From NCBI GenBank assembly GCA_002698425.1, contig NZXU01000119.1:38210-102209 (forward strand): DNA of 64,000 nt. Reading direction: 5' to 3'. Positions within the stretch are counted from its first letter, which is position 1, and each line of letters opens with the position of its first letter. The notes under the pieces are model-generated. The model did no database searches, was not told where the DNA came from, and saw nothing but the letters and a program-made list of their open reading frames with translations. Of this stretch, positions 36,203-44,988 are shown one piece after another. The position numbers were made by a program, and so were the translations under genes. Source of the DNA: Ahrensia sp. (GTDB taxonomy: Bacteria > Pseudomonadota > Alphaproteobacteria > Rhizobiales > Rhizobiaceae).

Positions 36203-37189
36203 TTGATCGCCGCAATCGTCAAATTCGCCGCGATCTCGGTTGGTATTTATTTCGCCATCGCACTCGGCCTGATCGCCTCGCAACGCCCGCTAAAGCTTGC
36301 GGGCGAGGGCGGTCTTGATTTTTCCCCGCTGACCGGCGGCGAGACGGGTGAACCGGCGGCTTTGCAGCCCTATACGGCGCGGGACGGTTCGCAGCTTTAT
36401 TTCCGGTCCTACGCGTCCGGTCGTGACGATGCGCCGCTTCTGGTCTTCATCCACGGCTCCGGCTGGCATAGTCTTGGCTATGACGGGCTTGCCAGGTCGA
36501 TTGCGGCAAGCGGCGCGGCGGATGTGGTCCTGCCGGATCTGCGTGGTCATGGCCCAAATCCCCGACGGCGCGGGGATATCGATTATATCGGCCAGTTCGA
36601 GGACGATCTTGCTGACCTGATCGGGATTGTACGCAAGCCGGGCCAGACGCTTATGATCGGCGGCCATTCCTCGGGCGGAGGCCTGGCGATCCGGTTTTGC
36701 GGCGGTGCCTATGGCGAGATGGCCGAAGGTGCGGTGCTTCTCGCGCCCTATCTGCATTACAAGGCGCCGACCGTGCGGCCGAATTCCGGCGGTTGGGCGC
36801 ACCCGCTGACGCGCCGGATCATCGGCCTGACGATGCTCGACACTATCCGCATCACGGCGTTGAACTTCCTGCCGGCTATCCAGTTCGCCTTTCCGCAGTC
36901 GGTTCTCGACGGGCCGCAGGGCGGCACCGCCACAAAGGCCTATTCGTTTCGCCTGAACACGTCCTATGCGCCACGCAACGACTACAAGGCGGATATTGCG
37001 GCGGTGCCTCGCTTCCTGCTGGTCGCCGGCAGCGACGACGAAGCCTTCGTCGCGAGCGAATATGAGCCGGTCATGTCGGCGGCAAATCCAAAGGGAAGCT
37101 ACGAGATCATCGAGGGACTGTCGCATCTCGAAGTGATCGACGCGCCGCAGGCGGCGAGCGCGATCAGCAGCTTTATCGAAAAGCTTTGA
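36203..37189 (+). CDS. Membrane-anchored alpha/beta hydrolase
   Basis: A protein of about 328 residues. An N-terminal signal anchor (AAIVKFAAISVGIYFAIALGLIA) precedes an alpha/beta hydrolase domain with VFIHGSGWHS (oxyanion loop), nucleophile elbow GGHSSGGG, Asp in LLVAGSDDEAF and His in GLSHLEVID. It resembles serine lysophospholipases and esterases. The start is taken as TTG at 36203, placing the anchor at the N-terminus; an ATG at 36143, inside gatA, lacks a ribosome binding site and is the alternative. Substrate unknown. Confidence 0.8.
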   Translation: MIAAIVKFAAISVGIYFAIALGLIASQRPLKLAGEGGLDFSPLTGGETGEPAALQPYTARDGSQLYFRSYASGRDDAPLLVFIHGSGWHSLGYDGLARSIAASGAADVVLPDLRGHGPNPRRRGDIDYIGQFEDDLADLIGIVRKPGQTLMIGGHSSGGGLAIRFCGGAYGEMAEGAVLLAPYLHYKAPTVRPNSGGWAHPLTRRIIGLTMLDTIRITALNFLPAIQFAFPQSVLDGPQGGTATKAYSFRLNTSYAPRNDYKADIAAVPRFLLVAGSDDEAFVASEYEPVMSAANPKGSYEIIEGLSHLEVIDAPQAASAISSFIEKL

Positions 37190-37208
37190 GAGCGGCTGAA
37201 GCCCCGTT

Positions 37209-37742
37209 TCAATAGGAGCCGCGAAGACCGTCCGAGAAAGGCTGTGCCGGCGCTTTCGGGGGCGGCTGGGTGGCCGCGATCCTGTCGGTATCGCCCAACT
37301 TGATATTGGGCATGGCCGGGCCACCGGTCCAGGGCTCTATGTCGCAATGCTTGAGCACGCGCTTCGCCGCCACGGTGATCCTGATCTTCTCGCCCGGATT
37401 CGTGTCGGGACCCGGGCCGAGCGCCTTCATGGCCGTTTCGCGATCGAGCCCGCCGAGCAGGCTCGACGAGCGGTCGAAACATTCGCAGGAAAGCGTGATG
37501 TCGCCATTGGCGAGTCTGCCGGCAATTCTGCCGCCATAGGCTTGTGCGCAGGCTTCATAGGCTTCGCTGCGCTTGTAATAGGAACTGTCCATTTCGCGCA
37601 TCGTGTCGCGGAAGGAGGAGCGCGCCTCGTGAATCGCCGCGCCGACGGAATCAGTATCGCCGCCGCCACCCAGATAGGATGCAGCGCCGCCGACCGCGCC
37701 GGCAGTCAGGATCGAGAACATGAGGACCGTCGAATACTGCAC
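37209..37742 (-). CDS. Secreted/anchored hypothetical protein with C-x20-C-x-CFDR motif
   Basis: A 177-residue protein. The start is GTG with GGAGG five bases upstream, followed by a hydrophobic N-terminus (VLMFSILTAGAVGGAASYL), so it is exported or anchored. The centre contains YEACAQAYGG and, 20 residues after that Cys, CECFDRS. A further Cys lies in LKHCDIE. The same pattern recurs in the protein at 38811-39431, making the two distant paralogs. No named family recognised. Confidence 0.7.
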   Translation of the reverse strand: MQYSTVLMFSILTAGAVGGAASYLGGGGDTDSVGAAIHEARSSFRDTMREMDSSYYKRSEAYEACAQAYGGRIAGRLANGDITLSCECFDRSSSLLGGLDRETAMKALGPGPDTNPGEKIRITVAAKRVLKHCDIEPWTGGPAMPNIKLGDTDRIAATQPPPKAPAQPFSDGLRGSY

Positions 37743-37819
37743 CTATTCCTCCTTCAGGGTCCGATATGCCGCAGTTTTCTTTAAAAACCGTATGCGTGGT
37801 CGAATGAGAAGTTTGCGAA

Positions 37820-37849
37820 TTGAAAGTGATGAAATTCGTGCAGTATTTT
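37820..37849 (+). promoter_or_regulatory. Candidate sigma70-type promoter of the 37913 gene
   Basis: TTGAAA (37820-37825) and TATTTT (37844-37849) are spaced by 18 bases in an AT-rich patch, 64 bases before the ATG at 37913. The match to the housekeeping consensus is fair. Confidence is limited, as AT-rich patches often yield such matches. Confidence 0.4.
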
Positions 37850-37912
37850 ACGAAGTACTTCCGGATCGCCGCTTGTAGAAACACATGAACGATATGAAGG
37901 AGATAGCGTCGG

Positions 37913-38206
37913 ATGGCTGAACACTCCGATCTGCTTGCCGAAGCGCTCGACAGCCTGAAAACCGGGGGCTTCGAGCTCGGACCGAACTGGGACAGGGCAC
38001 ATGAAATCGCGCAGGACCACGAGGGAAACGCCGATTTCGACTGGTTGCATGCACTCTGCCACCGCATCGAAGGCGACGACTGGAACGCCGGCTACTGGTA
38101 TCGCCGCGCCGGCCGGGAGCGTGGGCAGGATACGGTCGAAGAAGAGTGGACGCGCATGCGGGCGGCATTCAGTGGGGCCATGCAGTCCATCCGTAAAGAG
38201 GAATAG
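37913..38206 (+). CDS. Small conserved hypothetical protein
   Basis: A 97-residue acidic cytoplasmic protein. The core NWDRAHEIAQDHEGNADFDW, then LHALCHRIEGDDWNAGYWYRR, recurs in small proteins of various proteobacteria, with conserved His, Trp and Tyr residues that suggest a helical-repeat-like fold. Function unknown. The ATG has AAGGAG upstream. The next small gene starts one base after its stop codon. Confidence 0.75.
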   Translation: MAEHSDLLAEALDSLKTGGFELGPNWDRAHEIAQDHEGNADFDWLHALCHRIEGDDWNAGYWYRRAGRERGQDTVEEEWTRMRAAFSGAMQSIRKEE

Positions 38207-38207
38207 G

Positions 38208-38480
38208 ATGATAGCGAGAGATAAACTTGACGAGATACGCGAGCGGCTGGACAGGGCAAGCCCGGCCCAATGGGTTTCATATATCGAAGGCAGGGATCAC
38301 TGGGGCGGAGATGACGTCATCGTAACCGGTATCGGAGGAGATCGTGGCCCCGATATCGAAGTCTTAGGCGCGACCAAAGATGACAAGGACTTCATCGCGC
38401 ACTCCCGCCAGGATGTGCAACTGCTGCTGGATGAAGTCACCCGGCTTTACGACGAAATGGATAGCGGGGGGCGTGAATAG
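38208..38480 (+). CDS. Small conserved hypothetical protein
   Basis: A 90-residue protein beginning MIARDKLDEIRERLDRA and containing DIEVLGATKDDKDFIAHSRQDVQLLLDEVTRL. The FIAHARQDVPxLLxEV-like ending is widespread in short phage- and plasmid-associated proteins and in actinobacteria; no biochemical role is known. An AGAGGAATAGG ribosome binding site overlaps the end of the preceding gene, so the two form a bicistron. It converges with the 38811 gene across a 330-bp stretch. Confidence 0.7.
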   Translation: MIARDKLDEIRERLDRASPAQWVSYIEGRDHWGGDDVIVTGIGGDRGPDIEVLGATKDDKDFIAHSRQDVQLLLDEVTRLYDEMDSGGRE

Positions 38481-38810
38481 TCAAATTGTGCCTGACGTGA
38501 TCCCAGATATCAATTGTTCCGAATTGAAACACTCTGCTCGGAAAAGTTGCGCGCATGCCACAGGCGGCGCATCGCCGCATGAGGATCCGGTCGTTAGCTG
38601 TTGAAAAAAGGCTTTTATTGCTTGCGGGCCCCGTCGCGTTTTGTGAGTAATCTCGTGGGGTCCACGGCCGACTGGCGACAGGCGGTTCACGGGGTTGGGT
38701 AATGCCAAGTGCATGGAATGCGGCGGCGTGCGCCTCGTCGACAGCGTATTGAGTACGTCGACTGCCGCCGCAATCACCCCGTCCGAACGGACGCGCCATC
38801 GCACCGGGAT
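38481..38810. other. Non-coding stretch with large inverted repeat
   Basis: No convincing gene is seen in this 330-bp region between two convergent genes. Base composition is mixed, with an AT-rich left part (GAAAAAAGGCTTTTATTG near 38604). GCGGCGGC (38720-38727) and GCCGCCGC (38764-38771) are inverted repeats, and inside them GTCGAC occurs twice (38737-38742 and 38757-38762). The structure could form a long hairpin ending the minus-strand 38811 transcript. It may also be the remnant of an insertion, but no transposase remnant can be identified. Confidence 0.45.
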
Positions 38811-39431
38811 CTAGTGGCGTCCGCCAATCGAATTGTAAACCGAGTTCATGCCGGGAAGCCCGAAGGGCGAGTTGCCGATGATCTTGCAGCTACGCGCGAG
38901 CGCTGTCACCCGCGCAGTCGCGACTGCAGTCGTCACCGGATTGGCTTTCGCCTTTTCCAGCGCTTTTTCGCTTAGTCCATCCGTGTAATTGCGCTTCATG
39001 GCACCCATCTTGTCGCGGTATTGCGACGCACGAACCTGCATTTCGTGATTGGACACGGTGCCGGGCTTTGGCGGGCGCTGATCGAAACTGTTGGGGACTT
39101 GCGAAAACACGATCGCCGTGTGCATGGCCATCTTCGCCGCTTCCTGAATGTCAGGCGACCATGTCTGGAATTCCCTGTCGAAGCATTTGCAGGCCTCGCG
39201 TTGCTCGGCTTGCGACATGTCCTTGATATGCCTCGCATATTCCGTGCGGCATATCCGGTAATATCTGCCCGGCACATAGTCGCGATCATTGGCTGAAGCG
39301 AGCGGGCCGCGAAACGCCAGCATTTGGCCGCCGAGGGACTTCAGGGCTTGCGGATTGTGCTGCACGACGCTTGCGGCCGCGCCGACACCGCCTGCGATCA
39401 CGAGGACGGCGGCAACCAGTTTGACGGACAT
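38811..39431 (-). CDS. Secreted hypothetical protein with C-x19-C-x-CFDR motif
   Basis: A 206-residue protein. Start ATG (39431) is preceded by GGAAGGAA; an upstream Met would place 13 charged residues before the signal-like helix KLVAAVLVIAGGVGAAASVV. Downstream motifs are YYRICRTEYARHIKD and EACKCFDREFQTW, then a Cys near the C-terminus (LARSCKI). The Cys pattern matches the protein at 37209-37742. Likely periplasmic with disulfides. No named family. Confidence 0.72.
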   Translation of the reverse strand: MSVKLVAAVLVIAGGVGAAASVVQHNPQALKSLGGQMLAFRGPLASANDRDYVPGRYYRICRTEYARHIKDMSQAEQREACKCFDREFQTWSPDIQEAAKMAMHTAIVFSQVPNSFDQRPPKPGTVSNHEMQVRASQYRDKMGAMKRNYTDGLSEKALEKAKANPVTTAVATARVTALARSCKIIGNSPFGLPGMNSVYNSIGGRH

Positions 39432-39627
39432 CGCGGGTTCCTTCCGGTCGGAAATGCGGAGGTTCTTCAATGCGGGCGCAACCGTAACGTGTTCGCGTTA
39501 ACAAACCGGCCAACGCTGCCTTGCAGGCGCCCGAGTTCGGATCCTTCTGTGCGCAATGGCACACGCGCCGCAGGGTTGAAGGATTAAGCCTGCAGGTTAT
39601 CGATTTCCCGACAATGGAGATGAGGCC

Positions 39628-41499
39628 ATGCGCGCTGCCTTGCGACTATTCATTCTTTTCTCGGTTCTGTTGACCGCCGGATCGGCTTTCGGCGCCGATC
39701 GCGCCATCATCGTGATGGACGCCTCCGGGTCCATGTGGGGGAGGATTGGCGGCAAGACGAAGATCGAGATCGCGCGCGAAACGCTTGCCGGCGTCATGCC
39801 GTCCATTCCGGGCGACATGGAACTGGGCCTGATTGCCTATGGCCACCGCGAAAAGGGCGTTTGCTCGGATATCGAGGAGGTTGTCGCGCCGGGGCCAGAC
39901 ACGCGGCAGAGCATTGCCAATGCGGTCAACGGGCTTAACCCGAAAGGAAAGACGCCGCTCACCAACGCTGTCCGCCAGGCGGCGCAATCGCTCAAATTCA
40001 CAGAGGACAAGGCGACCGTTATCCTGGTCACCGACGGGATCGAGACCTGCGAGGCCGATCCCTGCGCGGCGGCAAGCGAACTCGAGAATGCCGGTGTGGA
40101 TTTCACCGTCCATGTGATCGGTTTCGGGTTGTCAGAGGAGGAAGGCAAGCAGGTCTCGTGTCTCGCGGAGAACACCGGCGGGCGCTATCTGCAGGCGAAG
40201 GATGCGGACGAGCTTTCCGATGCCCTGACGCAGACCGTCGCGGCGGAGCCGGAACCGGAGCCCGCCTATTCGCTCGGCGAGGGCATGGAGGACGGTATCG
40301 ACCGTCCGGGAAGCGATTTCCGCTCCCTTGATCTGGCCACTGCCGATCCGGCGCTGTGCCAAGTCGAATGCGCCGGCGAGAACAAGTGTATCGCCTGGAC
40401 ATTCGTCAAACCGGGCGTGCAGGGCGAACAGGCGCGCTGCTGGTTGAAAACCCCGGCGCCTCAAGCGGTCGAGAACGATTGTTGCATTTCCGGGGTGATC
40501 GCCGATCGGGTGGCGCTCCAGGACAACGTTACATTCAAGGCTGTTCTCTCCGAAGGCGGCCCGGAATACGATCTCAACGGCCGTTGGGACTTTTTCCCGA
40601 TGGAGGGCGATACGCCCGCCAAGAAATCCGTGCAGGGCGGATACGATACGGCCTTCACCGCGACGCTCGAGCCGGGCCGCTACCTGCTGCGCTACCGCAA
40701 GGACATGGTCGTATCGGAAACGGTGGTCGAGGTGACGAAAGGCGAGAAGATCGATCGCGACCTCGTCCTCGATGCCGGCGTCGTCACTATCCGCGTGTTG
40801 CCGGATGACGGGGCGGATGTGGACACGGCGGCGCGCTTCGACCTGGAGATCGGCGGCGTGCGCGATGGCGGCTATGGCGAGGGCACGAAGGTCGTACCGG
40901 CCGGCGAGGTGAAGCTGACCGCGCGCCTTGGCGAGGCGAATGCGGAGGAGGGCTTCACCCTAAGGGCAGGCGAAACGGTCGAGCGCGATATCGTCATGGG
41001 CATCGGCATCCTCTCCATCAACGCCGTTTATGCCGAAGGCGGCCCGGCCGTTGAGGCGAGTGGTCTGCGCGTCGACGTTCTGTCGGGCAAGAAATCTCTC
41101 GACGGCAAGCGCACGCAGTTCGACGGCGGTTACGGTCCTGGCAACCAGTTCAAGCTGCCGCCTGGCGACTATGTCGTCCAGGCCCGCCTCGACAAGGCGA
41201 TCGCCGAGCAGCCGGTTACGGTGACGCGCGGCGAGATGACCGACGCGGTGGTGAACATCAATGCCGGCGTGCTCCACGCATCCGCACCGGGCGCCTATCG
41301 CATCGACATTTACGAGGGCAAGACCGACCTGCAGGGCAAGCGCAAGCAGATCGACGGAACCTATGGCGAGGAATTCCAGATCACCCTCAATCCGGGCGAT
41401 TATCTGGTCGTCGCCACGATCGGCGACAATCAGGGAGAGAAGAAGGAAGTCTCGGCGACCGTTGCTGCCGCGGAGCGGTCAGAGGTAACCGTGGAATAG
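39628..41499 (+). CDS. Secreted von Willebrand A protein with Apple-like domain and repeats
   Basis: A 623-residue protein. Signal peptide (1-22) ends SAFGA. The VWA domain (about 24-215) has the metal-ion-dependent adhesion site DASGS, GKTPLTNA and VTDGIETC. An EPEPEP linker leads to a Cys-rich PAN/Apple-like module (about 240-300; CQVECAGENKCIAW, RCWLKT, NDCC). Four beta-sandwich-like repeats follow (about 310-623), each with a G-G/T-Y-G turn, a LxPGxY(V/L)V strand and a GExxxxxxVL-type ending. Probably binds a periplasmic or surface partner. A strong terminator follows. Confidence 0.85.
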   Translation: MRAALRLFILFSVLLTAGSAFGADRAIIVMDASGSMWGRIGGKTKIEIARETLAGVMPSIPGDMELGLIAYGHREKGVCSDIEEVVAPGPDTRQSIANAVNGLNPKGKTPLTNAVRQAAQSLKFTEDKATVILVTDGIETCEADPCAAASELENAGVDFTVHVIGFGLSEEEGKQVSCLAENTGGRYLQAKDADELSDALTQTVAAEPEPEPAYSLGEGMEDGIDRPGSDFRSLDLATADPALCQVECAGENKCIAWTFVKPGVQGEQARCWLKTPAPQAVENDCCISGVIADRVALQDNVTFKAVLSEGGPEYDLNGRWDFFPMEGDTPAKKSVQGGYDTAFTATLEPGRYLLRYRKDMVVSETVVEVTKGEKIDRDLVLDAGVVTIRVLPDDGADVDTAARFDLEIGGVRDGGYGEGTKVVPAGEVKLTARLGEANAEEGFTLRAGETVERDIVMGIGILSINAVYAEGGPAVEASGLRVDVLSGKKSLDGKRTQFDGGYGPGNQFKLPPGDYVVQARLDKAIAEQPVTVTRGEMTDAVVNINAGVLHASAPGAYRIDIYEGKTDLQGKRKQIDGTYGEEFQITLNPGDYLVVATIGDNQGEKKEVSATVAAAERSEVTVE

Positions 41500-41517
41500 G
41501 CACGACCGGATCAAAGA

Positions 41518-41551
41518 AGCCCCCGGGCGGAGCTGTCCGGGGGCTCTTTTT
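41518..41551 (+). terminator. Rho-independent terminator after the VWA gene
   Basis: AGCCCCCGG (41518-41526) pairs perfectly with CCGGGGGCT (41537-41545) around a 10-base loop, followed by CTTTTTGGG. This is a textbook intrinsic terminator 18 bases after the stop codon. Confidence 0.9.
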
Positions 41552-41601
41552 GGGTTCCGGCACGGGGAGGAACAACCGGATGGCCGGAACCGGGAGCGGA
41601 A

Positions 41602-41889
41602 TCAGGCCGTCTGAAGAGTCGCCTCGACCTCGGTGTCGTGCTTCAGACGCGCGAGCAGATCATGGTTCCGGCAGAAATAAGGGGCTTCGTCCGGCTTGTC
41701 GTTCGATGCGAGCCAGTTCTGGCAGCTGTCCTCGCGGTCACACTCGGCGCAACGCGCCTGCGCGCGCTTGGCGACGGCCTCGCTGTTGGCGCGCGACTGC
41801 AATGCCGTGCGCATTCCGAGCTTGTTGACCATGATGTCAAACAGCCAGCCCTTTTCGGGCGCTGCGAAGAAATGGCGAATGGACAGCAT
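41602..41889 (-). CDS. Small four-cysteine protein, DUF6455-like
   Basis: A 95-residue protein with a likely metal-binding cluster: CAECDREDSCQNWL and, near the end, YFCRNHD. The layout resembles DUF6455, a family of short alphaproteobacterial proteins of unknown function. The N-terminal part (RHFFAAPEKGWLFDIMVNKLGM) is helical. Single gene, convergent with the VWA gene's terminator. Confidence 0.72.
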   Translation of the reverse strand: MLSIRHFFAAPEKGWLFDIMVNKLGMRTALQSRANSEAVAKRAQARCAECDREDSCQNWLASNDKPDEAPYFCRNHDLLARLKHDTEVEATLQTA

Positions 41890-42061
41890 CGGATTTCCCC
41901 TCCTTCAATCGTGTCGGAAAGCAGTTTTCCGCGCTTTCCGGGTGGCGACATTGATCCTGGTCAAATGCCCCGACGCAAGCGGGCCTCGCCCGTCTCCCCG
42001 CCCGGGCGGATTTCGGATAGGCTCGCGGCCTGAGTCGCAATCCAGTCAGGAAACCGCCGGA

Positions 42062-42208
42062 ATGAACCGAAATGTTCTCAATATCGTTATTGCCGCGCTC
42101 GTGGTGCTGGTAGCCGTGCTGGGCTATCTCTACTATCAGGAAAGGCAGAAGCCGGAGGGCATCAAGATAGAGCTCGGGGAAAAGGGTCTCTCCGTCGAGA
42201 CCCAGTGA
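42062..42208 (+). CDS. Small single-pass membrane protein (48 residues)
   Basis: MNRNVLNIVIAALVVLVAVL forms one transmembrane helix, followed by GYLYYQERQKPEG and IKIELGEKGLSVE. Very similar short proteins occur widely in rhizobia. The hydrophobic N-terminus with an acidic, cytoplasm-excluded C-terminus suggests an inner-membrane anchor with a small periplasmic tail. Function unknown. gatB starts 122 bases later. Confidence 0.7.
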   Translation: MNRNVLNIVIAALVVLVAVLGYLYYQERQKPEGIKIELGEKGLSVETQ

Positions 42209-42330
42209 TCGCGGACCGAAAGGATCCCCGGCACGCGGGTCGCGCGGCTTCCGACAAGCAAAAGCGGCTTGCAGCCATTATTGCGTTGCACTAACGAAAC
42301 GGGAAACGTTCAGAACCCAAAAAGCGCATA

Positions 42331-43830
42331 ATGACCCTCGTCGATACCCGCATACCCGAACCGAAACGCTTCATTCCCGGCGCAACAGGCGATTGGGAGG
42401 TCATCATCGGCATGGAAGTCCACGCCCAGGTAATCTCCAATTCGAAGCTGTTTTCCGGCGCCTCGACCGAATTTGGGGCCGAGCCGAACAACAACGTCTC
42501 GCTGATCGACGCGGCGATGCCCGGCATGCTGCCGGTCATCAACGAGGAATGCGTCAGGCAGGCTGTGCGCACGGGGCTCGGGCTGAAGGCGAAGATCAAC
42601 AATCGCTCGATCTTCGACCGCAAGAACTATTTCTTCCCGGACCTGCCGCAGGGCTACCAGATCTCCCAGTTCAAGGATCCGATCGTCGGCGAGGGAAAGA
42701 TCATCATTTCGGTCGGGCCGGACAAGCAGGGCAATTTCGAGGATGTCGAGATCGGCATCGAACGGCTGCATCTCGAGCAGGATGCCGGCAAGTCGATGCA
42801 CGACCAGCATCCGACCATGTCCTATATCGATCTCAACCGCTCCGGCGTCGCGCTGATGGAGATCGTCTCCAAGCCGGACTTGCGTTCCTCCGACGAGGCC
42901 AAGGCCTATATGACCAAGCTGCGCTCGATCGTGCGCTATCTCGGTACCTGCGACGGCAATATGGACGAGGGCTCGATGCGCGCCGACGTCAATGTCTCCG
43001 TGCGCAAGCCGGGCGGTGAGTTCGGTACGCGCTGCGAGATCAAGAACGTCAACTCGATCCGCTTCATCGGCCAGGCGATCGAATACGAGGCGCGCCGCCA
43101 GATCGCGATCCTCGAGGATGGCGGCACGATCGACCAGGAGACGCGTCTATTCGATGCCGCCAAGGGGGAGACGCGCGCCATGCGCTCCAAGGAAGACGCG
43201 CACGACTATCGATATTTCCCCGATCCGGACCTGTTGCCGCTCGAGTTCGACGACGCTTTCGTGGCCGAACTGGCAAAGCACCTGCCGGAACTGCCGGATG
43301 AGAAAAAAGAGCGATTTGTTTCTCTCGGCCTCTCGGCCTATGATGCCTCGATCCTGGTGTCGGAGAGGGCGATCGCGGACTATTTCGAAAAGGTGGCGGA
43401 TGGGCGCGACGCGAAGGCTGCGGCGAACTGGGTGATCAACGATCTGCTCGGCGCGCTGAACAAGGCCGGCCTGTCCATTGACGAGACGCCGGTCGGCCCG
43501 GCCCAGCTCGGCGGCATCATCGACCTGATCAAGAGCGGCGACATTTCCGGCAAAATCGCCAAGGACCTGTTCGAGATCGTCTGGAACGAGGGCGGCGAGC
43601 CGGCGGAAATCGTCGAGACCCGCGGCATGAAGCAGGTCACCGACACCGGCGCCATCGAAAAGGCGGTCGACGAGATCATCGCCGCAAATCCCGACAAGGT
43701 GGAACAGGCCAAGGCGAAGCCGACGCTCGCCGGCTGGTTCGTCGGACAGGTCATGAAGGCCACGCAGGGCAAGGCCAATCCGCAGGCCGTGCAGGCGTTG
43801 GTGAAACAAAAGCTGGGTTTGGAGGATTAG
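42331..43830 (+). CDS. gatB: Asp-tRNA(Asn)/Glu-tRNA(Gln) amidotransferase subunit B
   Basis: A 499-residue subunit that phosphorylates and transamidates the misacylated tRNA. Visible: [13 protein letters not shown] at the start, [46 protein letters not shown], then the YqeY-like tail domain ([16 protein letters not shown]). It lies apart from gatCA, and a GNAT gene follows ten bases later. A GNAT gene thus adjoins both gat loci. Confidence 0.96.
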   Translation: MTLVDTRIPEPKRFIPGATGDWEVIIGMEVHAQVISNSKLFSGASTEFGAEPNNNVSLIDAAMPGMLPVINEECVRQAVRTGLGLKAKINNRSIFDRKNYFFPDLPQGYQISQFKDPIVGEGKIIISVGPDKQGNFEDVEIGIERLHLEQDAGKSMHDQHPTMSYIDLNRSGVALMEIVSKPDLRSSDEAKAYMTKLRSIVRYLGTCDGNMDEGSMRADVNVSVRKPGGEFGTRCEIKNVNSIRFIGQAIEYEARRQIAILEDGGTIDQETRLFDAAKGETRAMRSKEDAHDYRYFPDPDLLPLEFDDAFVAELAKHLPELPDEKKERFVSLGLSAYDASILVSERAIADYFEKVADGRDAKAAANWVINDLLGALNKAGLSIDETPVGPAQLGGIIDLIKSGDISGKIAKDLFEIVWNEGGEPAEIVETRGMKQVTDTGAIEKAVDEIIAANPDKVEQAKAKPTLAGWFVGQVMKATQGKANPQAVQALVKQKLGLED

Positions 43831-43840
43831 GGAGGAAACC

Positions 43841-44329
43841 ATGTGGCTGAGGACGGCATCGCCGGATGATCTGGAGACCATCAGCGCCATGTTGTCCGAG
43901 ACATGGCACGCCACCTACGACGACATTTACGGCAAGGAGAAGGTCGCCGAGTTGACCGCGGCCTGGCATTCGGTTCCTGCACTGAAGCAGCGCATGACCA
44001 AGCCGCGATCGGAATTCATCGTCTGCGACGACGGTGCCGAAATCACCGGCATGGCCTTCGTTTCGCAGGTCGATTCGGAAACCTCGATGTTGCACCAGCT
44101 CTATGTGCGCCCATCGGCTCAGGGGCAGGGCGTCGGAAAGAAGCTGCTGATCGAGGTCGAGGCCTGTTTCCCGGACGTGCGCAAGATCCGCCTCGAGGTG
44201 GAGGAAGCCAATGACCGCGCCGTCGCCTTCTACGAACGCGAGGGCTTCAAGCAGACCGGCACAACGCCAGATTGCGGCGTCAAGGGCTCCGGCATCCCGG
44301 CGGTGATCATGGAAAAGGTCATCTGGTAG
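43841..44329 (+). CDS. GNAT family N-acetyltransferase
   Basis: A 162-residue protein. Acetyl-CoA motif LHQLYVRPSAQGQGVGKKLLIEVEACFP near residues 87-114, followed by IRLEVEEANDRAVAFYEREGF. The substrate is not evident. It is ten bases after gatB and close to the LysE gene, so all three are probably co-transcribed. Confidence 0.87.
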   Translation: MWLRTASPDDLETISAMLSETWHATYDDIYGKEKVAELTAAWHSVPALKQRMTKPRSEFIVCDDGAEITGMAFVSQVDSETSMLHQLYVRPSAQGQGVGKKLLIEVEACFPDVRKIRLEVEEANDRAVAFYEREGFKQTGTTPDCGVKGSGIPAVIMEKVIW

Positions 44330-44340
44330 GCGTTACGGCG

Positions 44341-44982
44341 TTGGATCTTGCGACACTCCTGACTTTCGCAACCTTCGCGGCGCTTCTGGTCATGTCGCCC
44401 GGCCCGAATGGCGTGCTGATCGCCCGTACGGTTCCGACCTCGGGCCGGTCCGCCGGTTTCGCCAATATCGCGGGCTTCGTCGCGGCGTTCTATCTCCATG
44501 GCACTCTGTCGATCCTTGGCATTTCAGTCCTGCTGATGCGCTCGGCGGAACTCTTCACAGCCGTGAAGCTCGCCGGCGCTGCCTATCTGTGCTGGATCGG
44601 CTTCAAGTCTCTGCGGGACGCGTGGGGCGGCGTGGTCAAACCCGTAGCGGTGGCGCCCGCGAAGCGAGTCCGCGATTTGCGCCGGGCATTTGGCGAAGGC
44701 TTCCTCACCAACGCGCTCAATCCGAAAGTGTCGATGTTCTATCTTGCCGCTTTCCCGCAATTCATCCATCCGGGAGGAGGCTCTGTCCTCGACGCCTATA
44801 CGCTGGTGACGCTGCACGCGGCGATCAACCTCGCCTGGTTTGGGGCGCTGGTGTTGCTGTTCGCACGGTTGACGGGCGCTATGCGCAGTGGAGCGATGCA
44901 GCGGCTGCTCAAGACGGCGACTGGCCTCGTCTTCATCGGCTTCGGGACAAGGCTGGCTATGTTGCGCGGGGCGACGTCGTGA
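44341..44982 (+). CDS. LysE family translocator
   Basis: About 213 residues with six hydrophobic segments. MSPGPNGVLIARTVPTSGRSAGFANIAGF is the LysE/RhtB signature, and GFLTNALNPKVSMFYLAAFPQF follows. The family exports amino acids or homoserine lactone-like compounds. The start is set at TTG (44341), giving a normal N-terminal helix; a reading from 44272 would add 23 residues that overlap the preceding gene. Confidence in the exact start is moderate. Confidence 0.82.
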   Translation: MDLATLLTFATFAALLVMSPGPNGVLIARTVPTSGRSAGFANIAGFVAAFYLHGTLSILGISVLLMRSAELFTAVKLAGAAYLCWIGFKSLRDAWGGVVKPVAVAPAKRVRDLRRAFGEGFLTNALNPKVSMFYLAAFPQFIHPGGGSVLDAYTLVTLHAAINLAWFGALVLLFARLTGAMRSGAMQRLLKTATGLVFIGFGTRLAMLRGATS

Positions 44983-44988
44983 GCGGAC

